NCBI GenBank assembly: GCA_035550975.1
Contig: DASZOC010000013.1
Location: forward strand, 8,181-72,180
DNA: 64,000 bases
Source of the DNA: DASZOC01 sp035550975
Lineage (GTDB): Bacteria > Actinomycetota > CADDZG01 > WHSQ01
Direction: 5' to 3'
Under the pieces are notes generated by a model. That model had not been told where the DNA came from, ran no database searches, and saw only the letters and a list, made by a program, of their open reading frames with translations. This document shows positions 34,117-43,877 of this stretch, piece after piece (the first letter of the stretch is position 1; each line of letters begins with the position of its first letter). The translations under genes were made by a program, and so were the position numbers.

Positions 34117-37100
34117 ATGGGCGTTTACGACCCCGTCAAGGCAGAGCGCGACGCCTGCGGCATCGGCTTCCTCGCCGATGCCCGGGGGCGCCCGTCGCGC
34201 GCGATCGTCGACGGCACCCTCGAGGCCCTGATGCGGGTTCGCCACCGCGGCGCGATCGCCGCCGACGCGCTGACGGGCGACGGTGCGGGCGTTCTGCTGC
34301 CGCTGCCCCTGGCGCTCATCGGAGCACGCGACGGCGAGCGAGCGGGCCTCGCGATGTGTTTCCTCGATCCGTCCGAGCCGGGCGCAGGGCGGGACGTCGT
34401 GGCGACCGCGTGTGCGGCGGAGGGGTTGAGCCTGATTTCGTGGCGGAGTGTCCCGACCGACGAAGCGGCGCTCGGCGAGAAGGCGCGCGCAACGCGGCCG
34501 CTGATCGAGCAGGCGATCGTCGTGCGGCCCGAAGGCTCGGACGAGGAAGATGGCGAGCGCAGGGCGTTCCGCGCCCGCAGGCGCGCCGAGAACGCAGCGC
34601 GCGCCGCGGGAGTCAGCCTCTACATCGCGTCGTTCTCGTTCCGTACCGTCACCTACAAGGCGCTGTGCGCGGCCGACCAACTCGCGCGTTTCTACCCCGA
34701 CCTCGCCGACGACCGCTATACGGCGTGGTTCGGGATATTCCACCAGCGCTTCGCTACGAACACCACGCCCACATGGGCCAGAGCACAGCCGTTCCGCTTC
34801 CTGGCACACAACGGTGAGATCAACACGGTCCGTGGGAACGTCGCGCTCCTGCGTGCGCGCGAGGGCCACCTGGCGTCCGCCGACCTTGCGCCGGAAGAAC
34901 TCCTCAGGCCCGTGGTCGACACCCGCAGCTCCGATTCCGGGGTGCTGGACCAGGCGCTCGAGCTGTTGGCGCGCGGGGGCCGGGAGCTGACGCACGCTGC
35001 GGCGATGCTCGTGCCTCCGGCGTGGGAGGAGGTGCTCGATACCGACGAGGAGGTGCGTGACTTCTTCCATTTCCACGCGTGTCTCTCCGAGCCATGGGAT
35101 GGGCCCGCAGGCCTCGTCTTCTCCGACGGGCTGCGTGTCGCGGCTGCACTGGATCGCAACGGCCTCCGCCCGCTGCGCGTTTCGATCTGCGAAGACGGCT
35201 TGATCGCGTGCGCGTCGGAGGCGGGGGCGGTGCCCACAAGGGGCCACGGCCGGGCACGCAGGCTGAAGATCGGTCCCGGCGAATCGTTCTGCGTCGACCC
35301 GGCGGAGGGCGGCCCCGTCGAAGACCGCGCTATCAAGCAGCGCCTGGCGCGTCGCCGCCCCTACGGCGACTGGCTCGCCGAGCACCTCGTGCACTCGTCC
35401 ACGGGTGACCCCGCGACCGATCCAGGCGAGCACCTGCTGGCGCGCCAGGTCGCGGCGGGCTACCAGAAGGAAGAGGTCACGGTGGTACTGCGACCGATGG
35501 CAACAGAAGGACACGAGCCGACCTCGTCGATGGGCGACGACACCGCGCAGCCGCCGCTCGCGCAATACGCGAGGCCGGTCTTCTCGTTCCTGAAGCAGCG
35601 TTTCGCACAGGTCACGAATCCGCCTATCGACCATCTCCGCGAGCGCCACGTGATGTCCATCACGACGCGGATCGGTGCGCGGGGACCGCTGTTGGCGGAG
35701 CGACCGTCATCCGCCGCGCTGCGTGAGTACAGGTCTTTCCTGTTGTTCCCCTCCGCGGTCGCTGAGCTCGAGGCAGCAGGGGCGCTGGTGATCGACGCGA
35801 CCTTCGACGTGCTCGAGGGGCCCGACGGGCTGGAAGCGGCCTGCCGCGCGCTCGAGGAGCAGGCAAGGCAGTCACGTCCGCGCCGCTCGGACGTCGTCAT
35901 CGTCACCGACCGCAGGATCGGACCCGAACGCGCGGCGATCCCATCCGCCCTTGCCGCGGGGGCGCTTCACCATGGTTACCTGCGCGGCGGGCGACGCTCG
36001 CAGGTGAGCATCGTCGTCGACTGCGACGACGCGCGCGAGACCCATCACGTCGCGTGCTTGCTGACGAACGGCGCGGACGCGGTGTGTCCGCGCCTCGCGC
36101 TCGGCGCGATAGCCGATCTCGCCTCCCGCGGACGACTCGGCGGCGAGGTTCCTAACGAAACGGCCCAGCAGAATTACTTCAGCGCGATCGAGGACGGTCT
36201 TCTGAAGGTCATGTCGAAGATGGGCATATCCACTCTCGACTCCTACCGGGGAGCCCAGATCATCGAGGCGATGGGGATCGGGCGCGACGTGATCGACCTG
36301 TGCTTCCCCGGCGTGCAGTCGTTGCTCGGGGGTCTGTCGTTCGTCGAGCTCGGCGCGGACGTCCTGCTCCGTCACGCGCGCGGCTTCGAAGAGAACGCCG
36401 CCCTTGCCAACACCGGCTACATCAAGTTCAAGAAGGGCGGCGAGTACCACGCCTTCAACCCGGACGTGCTGGATGCGCTGCACGAAGCGGCCGGGCTCAA
36501 CGAACCGACCGACGAGATGAAGGCGGCTCACGAGCTGCAGCGCGCCGCCAAGGGCGACGACGGCTCCTACCGACGCTTCGCGCGTTTGGTCAACGAGCGA
36601 CCTCCGACCGAACCACGTGACCTCCTGGACCTCGCCGGCGCCGGGAAGCCGTTGCCGCTCGAAGAGGTGGAAGACGCGGTCTCGATCGCGCGCCGGTTCT
36701 CGACCGGTGCGATGTCACACGGCGCGCTTTCCGCGGAAGCCCACGAGACGCTGTCGATCGCGTTGAACAGGATCGGGGGGATGGCCAACACCGGCGAAGG
36801 TGGCGAGGCGCCGGAGCGCTACCGGGACGAGCGGAACTCCGGGATAAAGCAGATCGCGTCCGGGCGCTTCGGGGTGACCCCCGAGTACCTAGGGTTCGCG
36901 AAAGAGCTCCAGATAAAGATGGCGCAGGGGTCGAAGCCGGGCGAGGGCGGGCAGATCCCCGGGGTCAAAGTCACCGAGGAGATCGCACGGTTGCGTCACA
37001 CGGTCCCGGGTGTCGCGTTGATCTCGCCCCCGCCCCACCACGACATCTACTCCATCGAAGACCTCGCGCAGCTCATCTTCGACCTCAAACAGGCGAACGA

Positions 37101-38544
37101 TAGGGCCGCGGTGTCGGTGAAGCTAGTGTCGTCGGAGGGGGTCGGGACGATCGCGGCCGGTGTCGTGAAGGGTCTAGCAGACATCGTTCACATCTCCGGC
37201 GGTGACGGAGGCACCGGGGCAAGCCCGCTGTCTTCGATCAAGAACGCGGGCATGCCGTGGGAGCTCGGTCTCGCGGAGGCGCAGGCGTCTCTCGTCGAGA
37301 ACGGACTACGCGGCCGCGCTCGCCTGCGCGTCGACGGCGGGTTCAAGACCGGGCGCGACGTCGTCATCGCGGCGTTATTGGGTGCGGACGAGTTCTCGTT
37401 CGGCACGGCCGTCCTCGTAGCCGAGGGGTGCATCCTGGTACGTACCTGCCACCGCAACACGTGTCCGGTCGGGATCGCGAGTCAGGATCCGGCGCTGCGT
37501 GCGAAGTTCGCCGGGACGCCCGAGATGGTGGCTCGCTACCTGATGTTGGTGGCAGAGGAGGCGCGGTCGCTGCTCGCGTCGCTCGGTCTGCGCTCGATCG
37601 AAGACGCGGTCGGCCGCAGTGACCTGTTGCGGAAGAAGATCACCGGTGACGTGCGCGCTGACTCACTGGATGTCGAGGCGCTCAAGGTCGACCCGGGAAC
37701 GAACGAGCGACGCTTCACCGGGTCGCTGGCGATCCAGAAGCCGCGTTCGGCGCTGGGCGACCGCTTGTATTCCGATGGGCTTCCCGCGCTGCGCGACGGA
37801 ACCGAACTCGACCTGACGTATCCGATCACCACGGCCGATCGCACCGTAGGAGCGCGCCTCGGCTGTGCGGTCGGATTCGAGCTCGGCCTCGCGCGTCCGC
37901 CGGGAAAGCTGCGAGCGCGGTTCGAAGGCGAGGCCGGACAGTCCTTCGGCGCGTTTCTATCGGAAGGTATCGAACTGACGCTGCTCGGCGAGGCGAACGA
38001 CTACGTGTGCAAGGGCATGGGCGGGGGGCGCGTCGCTATCTCTCCCCCGGCCAACGATGCCGGCGATCCCTATCTGGTGGGGAACACGACCCTGTACGGC
38101 GCCACCGGCGGGCAGCTCTACATCGCAGGACGGGCGGGCGAGCGTTTCGCGGTGCGCAACTCCGGGGCCGTCGCGGTGGTCGAGGGAACCGGCGACCACA
38201 CGTGCGAGTACATGACCGCGGGCGCGGTCGTCGTCCTGGGACCGACCGGGCGGAACTTCGGCGCCGGGATGAGCGGCGGCGAAGGGTACGTCTACGACCC
38301 CGACTCGGAGCTGGACGCGAATCTCAACCCCCAGCTGGTCGGGCGCTACGTACCGACGGAGGGGCAACTGGAGTCGCTGCGCCGCATCATCGCGCGCCAC
38401 GTCGATGCAACCGCGTCGACTACAGGACGAGCCATCCTCGATGGGTGGGCGGATCGCGCGGCGCATTTCACGAGGGTTGCGCCCGTGGCCGAGGTCGCGC
38501 GTCTCGAAGCCCTGTTCGAGGGGACCGCGGTCTCTTCGGTCTAG
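34117..38544 (+). CDS. gltB: Glutamate synthase large subunit
   Basis: A 1475-residue GOGAT large subunit making glutamate from glutamine and 2-oxoglutarate. The N-terminal amidotransferase nucleophile is Cys14 in ERDACGIGF, exposed after removal of a short propeptide. The FMN/synthase domain has GEGGEAPERY, EGGQIPGVKV and SGGDGGTGASPLSSIK. The 3Fe-4S cysteines lie in CHRNTCPVG, and the C-terminal GXGXG helix domain is complete. No gltD is next to it. The leader has a promoter and two terminator-like hairpins. Its stop interlocks with that of the convergent UDG gene. Confidence 0.96.
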   Translation: MGVYDPVKAERDACGIGFLADARGRPSRAIVDGTLEALMRVRHRGAIAADALTGDGAGVLLPLPLALIGARDGERAGLAMCFLDPSEPGAGRDVVATACAAEGLSLISWRSVPTDEAALGEKARATRPLIEQAIVVRPEGSDEEDGERRAFRARRRAENAARAAGVSLYIASFSFRTVTYKALCAADQLARFYPDLADDRYTAWFGIFHQRFATNTTPTWARAQPFRFLAHNGEINTVRGNVALLRAREGHLASADLAPEELLRPVVDTRSSDSGVLDQALELLARGGRELTHAAAMLVPPAWEEVLDTDEEVRDFFHFHACLSEPWDGPAGLVFSDGLRVAAALDRNGLRPLRVSICEDGLIACASEAGAVPTRGHGRARRLKIGPGESFCVDPAEGGPVEDRAIKQRLARRRPYGDWLAEHLVHSSTGDPATDPGEHLLARQVAAGYQKEEVTVVLRPMATEGHEPTSSMGDDTAQPPLAQYARPVFSFLKQRFAQVTNPPIDHLRERHVMSITTRIGARGPLLAERPSSAALREYRSFLLFPSAVAELEAAGALVIDATFDVLEGPDGLEAACRALEEQARQSRPRRSDVVIVTDRRIGPERAAIPSALAAGALHHGYLRGGRRSQVSIVVDCDDARETHHVACLLTNGADAVCPRLALGAIADLASRGRLGGEVPNETAQQNYFSAIEDGLLKVMSKMGISTLDSYRGAQIIEAMGIGRDVIDLCFPGVQSLLGGLSFVELGADVLLRHARGFEENAALANTGYIKFKKGGEYHAFNPDVLDALHEAAGLNEPTDEMKAAHELQRAAKGDDGSYRRFARLVNERPPTEPRDLLDLAGAGKPLPLEEVEDAVSIARRFSTGAMSHGALSAEAHETLSIALNRIGGMANTGEGGEAPERYRDERNSGIKQIASGRFGVTPEYLGFAKELQIKMAQGSKPGEGGQIPGVKVTEEIARLRHTVPGVALISPPPHHDIYSIEDLAQLIFDLKQANDRAAVSVKLVSSEGVGTIAAGVVKGLADIVHISGGDGGTGASPLSSIKNAGMPWELGLAEAQASLVENGLRGRARLRVDGGFKTGRDVVIAALLGADEFSFGTAVLVAEGCILVRTCHRNTCPVGIASQDPALRAKFAGTPEMVARYLMLVAEEARSLLASLGLRSIEDAVGRSDLLRKKITGDVRADSLDVEALKVDPGTNERRFTGSLAIQKPRSALGDRLYSDGLPALRDGTELDLTYPITTADRTVGARLGCAVGFELGLARPPGKLRARFEGEAGQSFGAFLSEGIELTLLGEANDYVCKGMGGGRVAISPPANDAGDPYLVGNTTLYGATGGQLYIAGRAGERFAVRNSGAVAVVEGTGDHTCEYMTAGAVVVLGPTGRNFGAGMSGGEGYVYDPDSELDANLNPQLVGRYVPTEGQLESLRRIIARHVDATASTTGRAILDGWADRAAHFTRVAPVAEVARLEALFEGTAVSSV

Positions 38545-39239
38545 CTCGTTAGCTCCCGTGCGCGGCTGAAGACCGCATCGAGCATGGGTTCGGTGAGTCT
38601 GCCGGTGAAAGTGTTCTGCTGGCTCGGGTGGAAGCTTCCGAGCAACACGTAGTCGGCCACCGCTGTCTCCGCGAGGTGCCCGAAGCGCGGCTTCGGCCGC
38701 GGTGTCGGCACGTTCATAGCTGCGAGAGCTCGCAACGCTCCGTCCCACGCGAAGCTGCCGAGGGCGACCAGGACGCGGGCGTCCCGTAGGAGCTGCATCT
38801 CACGAACGAGATAAGGAAGACACCGGTCGCGCTCGTCCACGGAGGGCTTGTTCGCCGGCGGTGCGCACTTGACGACGGCGGAGATGTAGGCGCCGTAGAG
38901 CGTCAGGCCGTCTTCGGCGTGTGTCGACGTCGGCTGGTTCGCCCACTCGGTCCGGTAGAGCGACGAGAAGAGCCAGTCGCCGGAGCGATCGCCGGTGAAG
39001 ACGCGGCCGGTCCGGTTGCCCCCATGGGCTGCGGGAGCCAGCCCTACGACCAGCATGCGGGCGGCGGGATCGCCGAAGCCGGGCACGGGACGGCCCCAGT
39101 ACGTCTCCGCGGCGAAGGCGGCGCGTCTCTCGGTCGCGACCCGCTCCCGCCACTCCACCAGACGAGGGCACGCGCGGCAGCCGGTGATGAACCCATTCAG
39201 AGACACCAGATCCGCCGGGCCTTCTACGCCACCTTCCAC
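38541..39239 (-). CDS. udgB: Family 5 uracil-DNA glycosylase (UdgB)
   Basis: A 232-residue Fe-S uracil-DNA glycosylase of the UdgB class. It has early cysteines in CRACP, motif GLAPAAHGGNRTGRVFTGD, YISAVVKCAPPANKP and the C-terminal HPSQQNTFTGRLT. UdgB enzymes tolerate loss of the usual polar catalytic residue and act on uracil and other deaminated bases. With the UdgX-like gene at the left end, this genome has two distinct UDG-superfamily enzymes within 39 kb. The start is placed at 39239. Confidence 0.92.
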   Translation of the reverse strand: MEGGVEGPADLVSLNGFITGCRACPRLVEWRERVATERRAAFAAETYWGRPVPGFGDPAARMLVVGLAPAAHGGNRTGRVFTGDRSGDWLFSSLYRTEWANQPTSTHAEDGLTLYGAYISAVVKCAPPANKPSVDERDRCLPYLVREMQLLRDARVLVALGSFAWDGALRALAAMNVPTPRPKPRFGHLAETAVADYVLLGSFHPSQQNTFTGRLTEPMLDAVFSRARELTS

Positions 39240-39340
39240 CGGCGTAGTATGGGGCGAGAAAAGCGGGCGAGCAGGCAGGAATCGGGCACTCTCCGCAGAA
39301 AGTCAACAACACACCGTAGTTATCGAGACCTGGAGGGGAC

Positions 39341-40213
39341 ATGCACCACAAGGGCATCGTAGGGATCACGCTCGCGACCAGCGTCTTGCTGGCATCACTC
39401 CTGACCTCCACCGGGTCTGCCTCGGTGACGACGCTCCTGCCCTCGCTCACGCCCGCGCTGCTCCTGGACATCGCGCAGGTCGACGCACCTCCTGCCGGCG
39501 TAGGGCTGCAGGTGCACGCGGACTTCCCGAAGCGCTCTCCCTTGCTCCTCGACGGCCTCACGATCCACTCCTTCACCGCCGACCTGACGCCCCAAGGCGG
39601 CGTCATCGTGCGCAACGCCGTCACCAGTGACAACACCGGGCCCGACGGCGTCGGCGAGTGCGACGACCCCACGTTCGTGCCTACCGGCGTGAAGTGGGCA
39701 GCCGGGACGATGCCGATCGGCTGGAAGCTGAACCTCGGTTCGACGCCGCAAGAGCTCGACCGGCCGAGGACCACTCTCACCATGCGAAGCGCTCACCGCA
39801 TCTGGCCTCGCGCAGAATCACGTTGCAACGGTGCCGACAAGATCAGCTTCTCCTACGACTACCTCGGCCGCACGGAGAGGGAGGCGAAGTACGACAAGCA
39901 CAACGTCGTCGACTTCGGCAAGCTCGGACAAGGCGCGTTGGCCGTCAACTACACGTGGTACGTGGGCCGCGAGATCGTCGAGGTCGACCTTCGCCTGAAC
40001 AAGGGCGACTACAAGTGGACGAACATCGGTGAGCGCTACCGCTACGACGTAAGGAACGTGGTCGCCCACGAACTGGGTCACCAATTCGGCCTGGACGACC
40101 TCGGCAACCCGCACGCGGGCCTCACGATGTATGCCGTGATCGGCAAGGGTGAGATCAACAAGGCCAGCCTCGGACGCGGCGACCTGAAGGGCGCCTCGGC
40201 GCTCTCTCCTTAG
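39341..40213 (+). CDS. Secreted snapalysin/matrixin-like zinc metalloprotease
   Basis: A 290-residue exported protein. A signal peptide (to about residue 27) is followed by a pro-region or beta domain of about 200 residues. Near the C-terminus is AHELGHQFGLDD, a metzincin zinc motif HExxHxxGxxD with Asp in place of the third His, as in snapalysins, and a nearby LTMYA that would be the Met-turn. Four cysteines are present in total. The substrate is unknown. It is alone on its strand, with its stop interlocked with that of the convergent R2-like gene. Confidence 0.8.
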   Translation: MHHKGIVGITLATSVLLASLLTSTGSASVTTLLPSLTPALLLDIAQVDAPPAGVGLQVHADFPKRSPLLLDGLTIHSFTADLTPQGGVIVRNAVTSDNTGPDGVGECDDPTFVPTGVKWAAGTMPIGWKLNLGSTPQELDRPRTTLTMRSAHRIWPRAESRCNGADKISFSYDYLGRTEREAKYDKHNVVDFGKLGQGALAVNYTWYVGREIVEVDLRLNKGDYKWTNIGERYRYDVRNVVAHELGHQFGLDDLGNPHAGLTMYAVIGKGEINKASLGRGDLKGASALSP

Positions 40214-41127
40214 TCCGTCGGCTCCACCCGGACCCCTACGAGGTCCAAACGCGTCTTCAACGCGGCGAGCGCGAACGTTTCGAGATCGGCGCGTCCGTCG
40301 GTGAACGAGCCGTATCCGTCGCTGCCTTCGGGCTCGAGTGCGCTCAGCGTGACCGGGACGACCCGCCGGACGACGGTGGCGATCATCGGGTCGAACCGCA
40401 CGTCGTCTTCGACCATGTCGGACAGGAACTTCAAGCCGAAAGCGACGTGGCGCGCCTCGTCGCGCGCGATCGCCGTCAAGCCCTGACGCAGACCGACCAA
40501 CAGGGAGTTCTCGGCCGCGTACGCGAGCAGGAAGCGCTGGGAGGTGAGCCCGAGCATCCCTTGGATCATCAGGTGGCACAGCACGACGCCGTCCACCAGC
40601 GCGTCCCGATCGTCCGGCTCGGCTCTGATCCGTTCGGCCACCTCCGGCAACATCTCTAGAACCAAGGTCGACGCACCACGGTTCAGCCGCCGCTTCTGAC
40701 CCTCGAGCCGCGCTGTCATGTCGCCGTCTACGTCCTCGACGACACCCGCGTAGAAGCGGTCGAAGAACACCATGTGACGCGCCTGGTCCACCAGCTGAGT
40801 CGTCAGGAAGACCTGTTGCTCTTCACTCGGCGCGGCATCGACGAACGGGACGAGCGCGCTCGCCAGCTGGTCCTTCGCGACAGACAACGACGACAGCGCC
40901 GACACTAACGACCGTTTTAGCTCCGGCGAGAGCCGTTCGACCCACTCCGTCCGGTCGTCGCTGAAGTCGATAGAGCCCGCTTCCCACTGCTGGCACTCCC
41001 ACCGGTAGTAGAGGTCCCGGTAGTCCCGCACGGGATGATCGATGACCGCCAGGACGTCATCGATAGCGATGTCTCCCAGCTGCTTCAGCTCCGCGTACTC
41101 GGCAGCCGCGATTCCGTCGACGCGCAT
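40210..41127 (-). CDS. Ferritin-like R2/R2lox homologue with altered metal ligands
   Basis: A 305-residue helical protein of the ribonucleotide reductase R2-like superfamily. Landmarks are WECQQWEAGSIDFSDDRTEW, LVDQARHMVFFDRFYAGV, LMIQGMLGLT and ARDEARHVAFGLKFL. By analogy with R2lox, the ligand motifs ExxH and EARH should each bring Glu and His. Here the first reads QARH, and the VEG Glu reads IQG; the helix-B Glu also looks changed. So only part of the di-metal site survives. It follows a polar amino acid ABC operon with TGATG overlap; GTG 41130 is an alternative start. Confidence 0.65.
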   Translation of the reverse strand: MRVDGIAAAEYAELKQLGDIAIDDVLAVIDHPVRDYRDLYYRWECQQWEAGSIDFSDDRTEWVERLSPELKRSLVSALSSLSVAKDQLASALVPFVDAAPSEEQQVFLTTQLVDQARHMVFFDRFYAGVVEDVDGDMTARLEGQKRRLNRGASTLVLEMLPEVAERIRAEPDDRDALVDGVVLCHLMIQGMLGLTSQRFLLAYAAENSLLVGLRQGLTAIARDEARHVAFGLKFLSDMVEDDVRFDPMIATVVRRVVPVTLSALEPEGSDGYGSFTDGRADLETFALAALKTRLDLVGVRVEPTD

Positions 41128-41867
41128 CACAGGACGTGCTCGAGGAACGACTTCGTCCGTTCCTGCTCGGGATTCTCGAAGACCTCTCTGGGAACGCCGT
41201 CTTCGACGATGCGACCGTCGTCCATCACGAGAAGCCGCGACCCCACCTCGCGCGCGAAGCCCATCTCGTGGGTTACGACGACCATCGTCATGCCTTCGTC
41301 GGCGAGGTGTTTCATCGTGTCCAGGACCTCTTTCACCAGCTCGGGATCGAGAGCCGAAGTCACCTCGTCGAACAGCATCAGCTTCGGGCGCATCGCCAGA
41401 GCGCGCGCGATCGCCACCCGTTGTTGCTGCCCGCCAGACAGCTGCCCCGGATACGCATCGTCTTTGTGCTCCAACCCCACGTGCTTCAGCTCTTGTTGCG
41501 CGCGTTCGACGGATTCGGCCTCGGACAACTTCAACACCTTGCGGAGTGCCAGTGTGATGTTGCCGAGGACCGTCTTGTGCGGGAACAGGTTGAACTGCTG
41601 GAACACGATGCCGATCTCGGTGCGGACCCGGTTCACGTCGGCGCGAATGTCGGTGATCTCCACGCCGTCGAAGATCACGCGTCCTTCGGTCGGCTCCTCC
41701 AGCAGGTTGATCGTCCTCAGCAGGGTCGACTTGCCCGAGCCTGACGGGCCGATCAGCACGACTACCCCGCCCGCATCGATATCGAGGTCTATGCCCTTGA
41801 GCACGTGCAGCTCGCCGAAACGCTTGTGGATGTTCTCGAGACAGACGAGCGACCGTTGCTCCGTCAC
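41127..41867 (-). CDS. Polar amino acid ABC transporter ATP-binding protein
   Basis: A 246-residue GlnQ/HisP-type ATPase. Walker A is IGPSGSGKSTLLRTIN, the Q-loop IVFQQFNLFPHKT, the signature LSGGQQQRVAIARAL and Walker B LMLFDEVTSALDPELV. It powers the permease it overlaps by 4 bases, with the family 3 binding protein at 42995. The substrate is most likely glutamate, glutamine or a similar polar amino acid, inferred from family only. Confidence 0.93.
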   Translation of the reverse strand: MTEQRSLVCLENIHKRFGELHVLKGIDLDIDAGGVVVLIGPSGSGKSTLLRTINLLEEPTEGRVIFDGVEITDIRADVNRVRTEIGIVFQQFNLFPHKTVLGNITLALRKVLKLSEAESVERAQQELKHVGLEHKDDAYPGQLSGGQQQRVAIARALAMRPKLMLFDEVTSALDPELVKEVLDTMKHLADEGMTMVVVTHEMGFAREVGSRLLVMDDGRIVEDGVPREVFENPEQERTKSFLEHVL

Positions 41868-42922
41868 GCGGCCACTCCGACCAGGCCGCTCCGCAATCGG
41901 TTCTCCAGGTACGTCACCAGCCTGATCATCGGCAAGGTCACGACCAGATACAGCGCTGCTGCGGCCATGAACGGCGTCGAGTTGAACGTCTCCGCGAACG
42001 CGTCACGACCGACCGCCAGCAGCTCGCGCTGCTGGAACGTCAAGCCGATGACGAATACGAGCGACGTGTCCTTGATCAGGATGACGAACTCGTTCGTAAG
42101 CGGCGGGATGACGCGGCGGATCGCTTGCGGCAGGACGACGTAGCGCATCGCCTTGCCGTACGACATCCCCAGCGAGCGGGCCGCCTCCATCTGACCTCGC
42201 TCGAGGGACTGGATCCCCGCACGGAAGACCTCTGCCGTATATGCCCCGGCATTGAGCCCGAGGATGACGATCACGACGATGGAACCCGTGATGTCCAGAC
42301 CCAGTCCGAGGACGATCCCGAAGTACCCGACCATGATCTGCACGAGCAAAGGCGTGCCTCGGAAGAGGTTGATGTAGGCGCGGGCGGGCGCACGCACGAC
42401 CCTGCGGCTCGACAGGATCAACAGGGAGAAGATCAACCCCAGGACGATCCCGACCGCCTCGCCCCCCGCGGCGAGGATCACCGTGTTCTTCGCACCGGTG
42501 ACGAACTGGTTGCGGAACTCCGACAGGACCTCGAAGCTGAAGAACTGGCGGACGAAGATCGGGAACTTCTCGCCGGTGCGGAACACGAGGAATGCGAGCG
42601 AGAACAGGATCGCCTGGACGCCGAGCGCGGCGCCCGAGATCGTCGCCTCACGAGCGGCCTTCGTCGGCGCCCTCTTGTAGAGCACGAACCCGGACAGCGC
42701 GGCCGCGCCCAGCGCGATCGAGGTCCACAGGATCGCGCCCTGCGTCTGGCTGACCGCGGTCTCGACCAGCTCCGTCGACGGCGTCAGCCCCTCCGACCAC
42801 AGGAACGCCAGCGTCCCGACGAGCCCGATAGCGAGCGCCACCGCGCCGAGAGCGGCGATGCCGAGCGACAGCGCGGTCTGCTCGGCGAACCACTTGTTCA
42901 GGCGGTCCGTCCTGCTCCGCAC
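41864..42922 (-). CDS. Polar amino acid ABC transporter permease, N-terminally extended
   Basis: A 352-residue permease. The last 220 residues are a normal HisM/GlnP-type domain (GAKNTVILAAGGEAVGIVLG, then the EAA-like loop MEAARSLGMSYGKAMRYVVLPQA). About 130 residues are added in front, with three further hydrophobic segments. Most two-partner amino acid systems use a 220-residue permease, so the extension is notable. The intergenic region to the binding-protein gene carries a hairpin that could lower permease expression relative to the binding protein. Confidence 0.9.
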   Translation of the reverse strand: MRSRTDRLNKWFAEQTALSLGIAALGAVALAIGLVGTLAFLWSEGLTPSTELVETAVSQTQGAILWTSIALGAAALSGFVLYKRAPTKAAREATISGAALGVQAILFSLAFLVFRTGEKFPIFVRQFFSFEVLSEFRNQFVTGAKNTVILAAGGEAVGIVLGLIFSLLILSSRRVVRAPARAYINLFRGTPLLVQIMVGYFGIVLGLGLDITGSIVVIVILGLNAGAYTAEVFRAGIQSLERGQMEAARSLGMSYGKAMRYVVLPQAIRRVIPPLTNEFVILIKDTSLVFVIGLTFQQRELLAVGRDAFAETFNSTPFMAAAALYLVVTLPMIRLVTYLENRLRSGLVGVAA

Positions 42923-42942
42923 GGCTCTCCCCTCTAGAACGT

Positions 42943-42970
42943 CACAGGCCCGCCGGGTGGCAGGCCTGTG
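42943..42970 (-). terminator. Intercistronic hairpin between binding protein and permease
   Basis: CACAGGCC/GGCCTGTG inverted repeat around 12 bases, with no clear U-run. Such hairpins commonly reduce downstream expression or protect the upstream mRNA in binding-protein operons. Confidence 0.5.
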
Positions 42971-42994
42971 GATCGATCGACGTGGTGCCGGACG

Positions 42995-43867
42995 CTAGCC
43001 GGCAGCGACGTTGCCACCCGGAGGAAGGTCCGGGTACCTGGAGTAGATCTCTTCGTAGGTCCCATCCTCGATCATGTCCGCGAGAGCCTGGTTGATCGCC
43101 TCGAGCAACGGCTCGTTCGAAGGGTCGACCGCGATGCCGTAGGCCTCTCCCGTCTCCAGCGTCTGCACGAGCTCGAGCCCCGGGCGCTCGGCGATCTCTG
43201 CGATCGCGGTGGGCTCGTCGTTGATCACGGCGTCCACCTGGCCCGCTTCGAGCGCGGTGTAGCCGTCGGGGCCCTCGGGGAACGAGCGGATCTGGACGCC
43301 CTCCGGAACGTTCTCCTGCGCGTACTTCTTGCCGGTGGTGCCGTTCTGGACACCGACGACGTCACCCTCCCCGAGGTCCTCGATCGACTTGATGTCGCTG
43401 CGCTCGTTCGTGTTCACCGTCAATGATTGCTGCGCGTTGTAGTAGGGGTCGGAGAAGTTGACCTCTTTCTCACGCTCGGGCGTGATCGTCGAAGCCGCGA
43501 TGACGACGTCGAACGCGCCACCGGCGAGCTGCGAGAAGATCGTGTCGAACGACGTGTCCTTGATGTCGTCGTCGGTGACCTCCAGACCGAGGCGCGTGCC
43601 GACCTCTTTGATGATGTCGATGTCGAAACCGGTCAGCTTCCCGCCCTTGCGGAACTCGAACGGCGGATAAGGGATGTCGGACCCGACCGTCAGCCGGCCC
43701 TCGTTCTTGGTCGTGAACTCGCCGGCGCCCGGATCGGCCGCTCCCGTCGCATCGCCGGCCGAAGGCTCCTCGACCTCGTCATCCGGGTCACCGCACGCAC
43801 CCGTGAACAGCGCGAACACGGCGAGCAGCGCGATCAACAGGACGAGCGCCTTGTTGCGACCGATCAT
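42995..43867 (-). CDS. Polar amino acid ABC transporter binding lipoprotein
   Basis: A 290-residue family 3 solute-binding protein. ATG 43867 has a strong TAAGGAGG site. The lipobox is FTGACGDP. The domain has GRLTVGSDIPYPPFEF, FDIDIIKEVGTRLG, FDVVIAASTITPEREK and the Arg/Asp carboxylate-amine site region in EAGQVDAVINDEPTA. It begins 10 bases after livF but has its own ribosome site, so it may be co-transcribed with the Liv genes upstream. Confidence 0.92.
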   Translation of the reverse strand: MIGRNKALVLLIALLAVFALFTGACGDPDDEVEEPSAGDATGAADPGAGEFTTKNEGRLTVGSDIPYPPFEFRKGGKLTGFDIDIIKEVGTRLGLEVTDDDIKDTSFDTIFSQLAGGAFDVVIAASTITPEREKEVNFSDPYYNAQQSLTVNTNERSDIKSIEDLGEGDVVGVQNGTTGKKYAQENVPEGVQIRSFPEGPDGYTALEAGQVDAVINDEPTAIAEIAERPGLELVQTLETGEAYGIAVDPSNEPLLEAINQALADMIEDGTYEEIYSRYPDLPPGGNVAAG

Positions 43868-43877
43868 CTGGTCCTCC

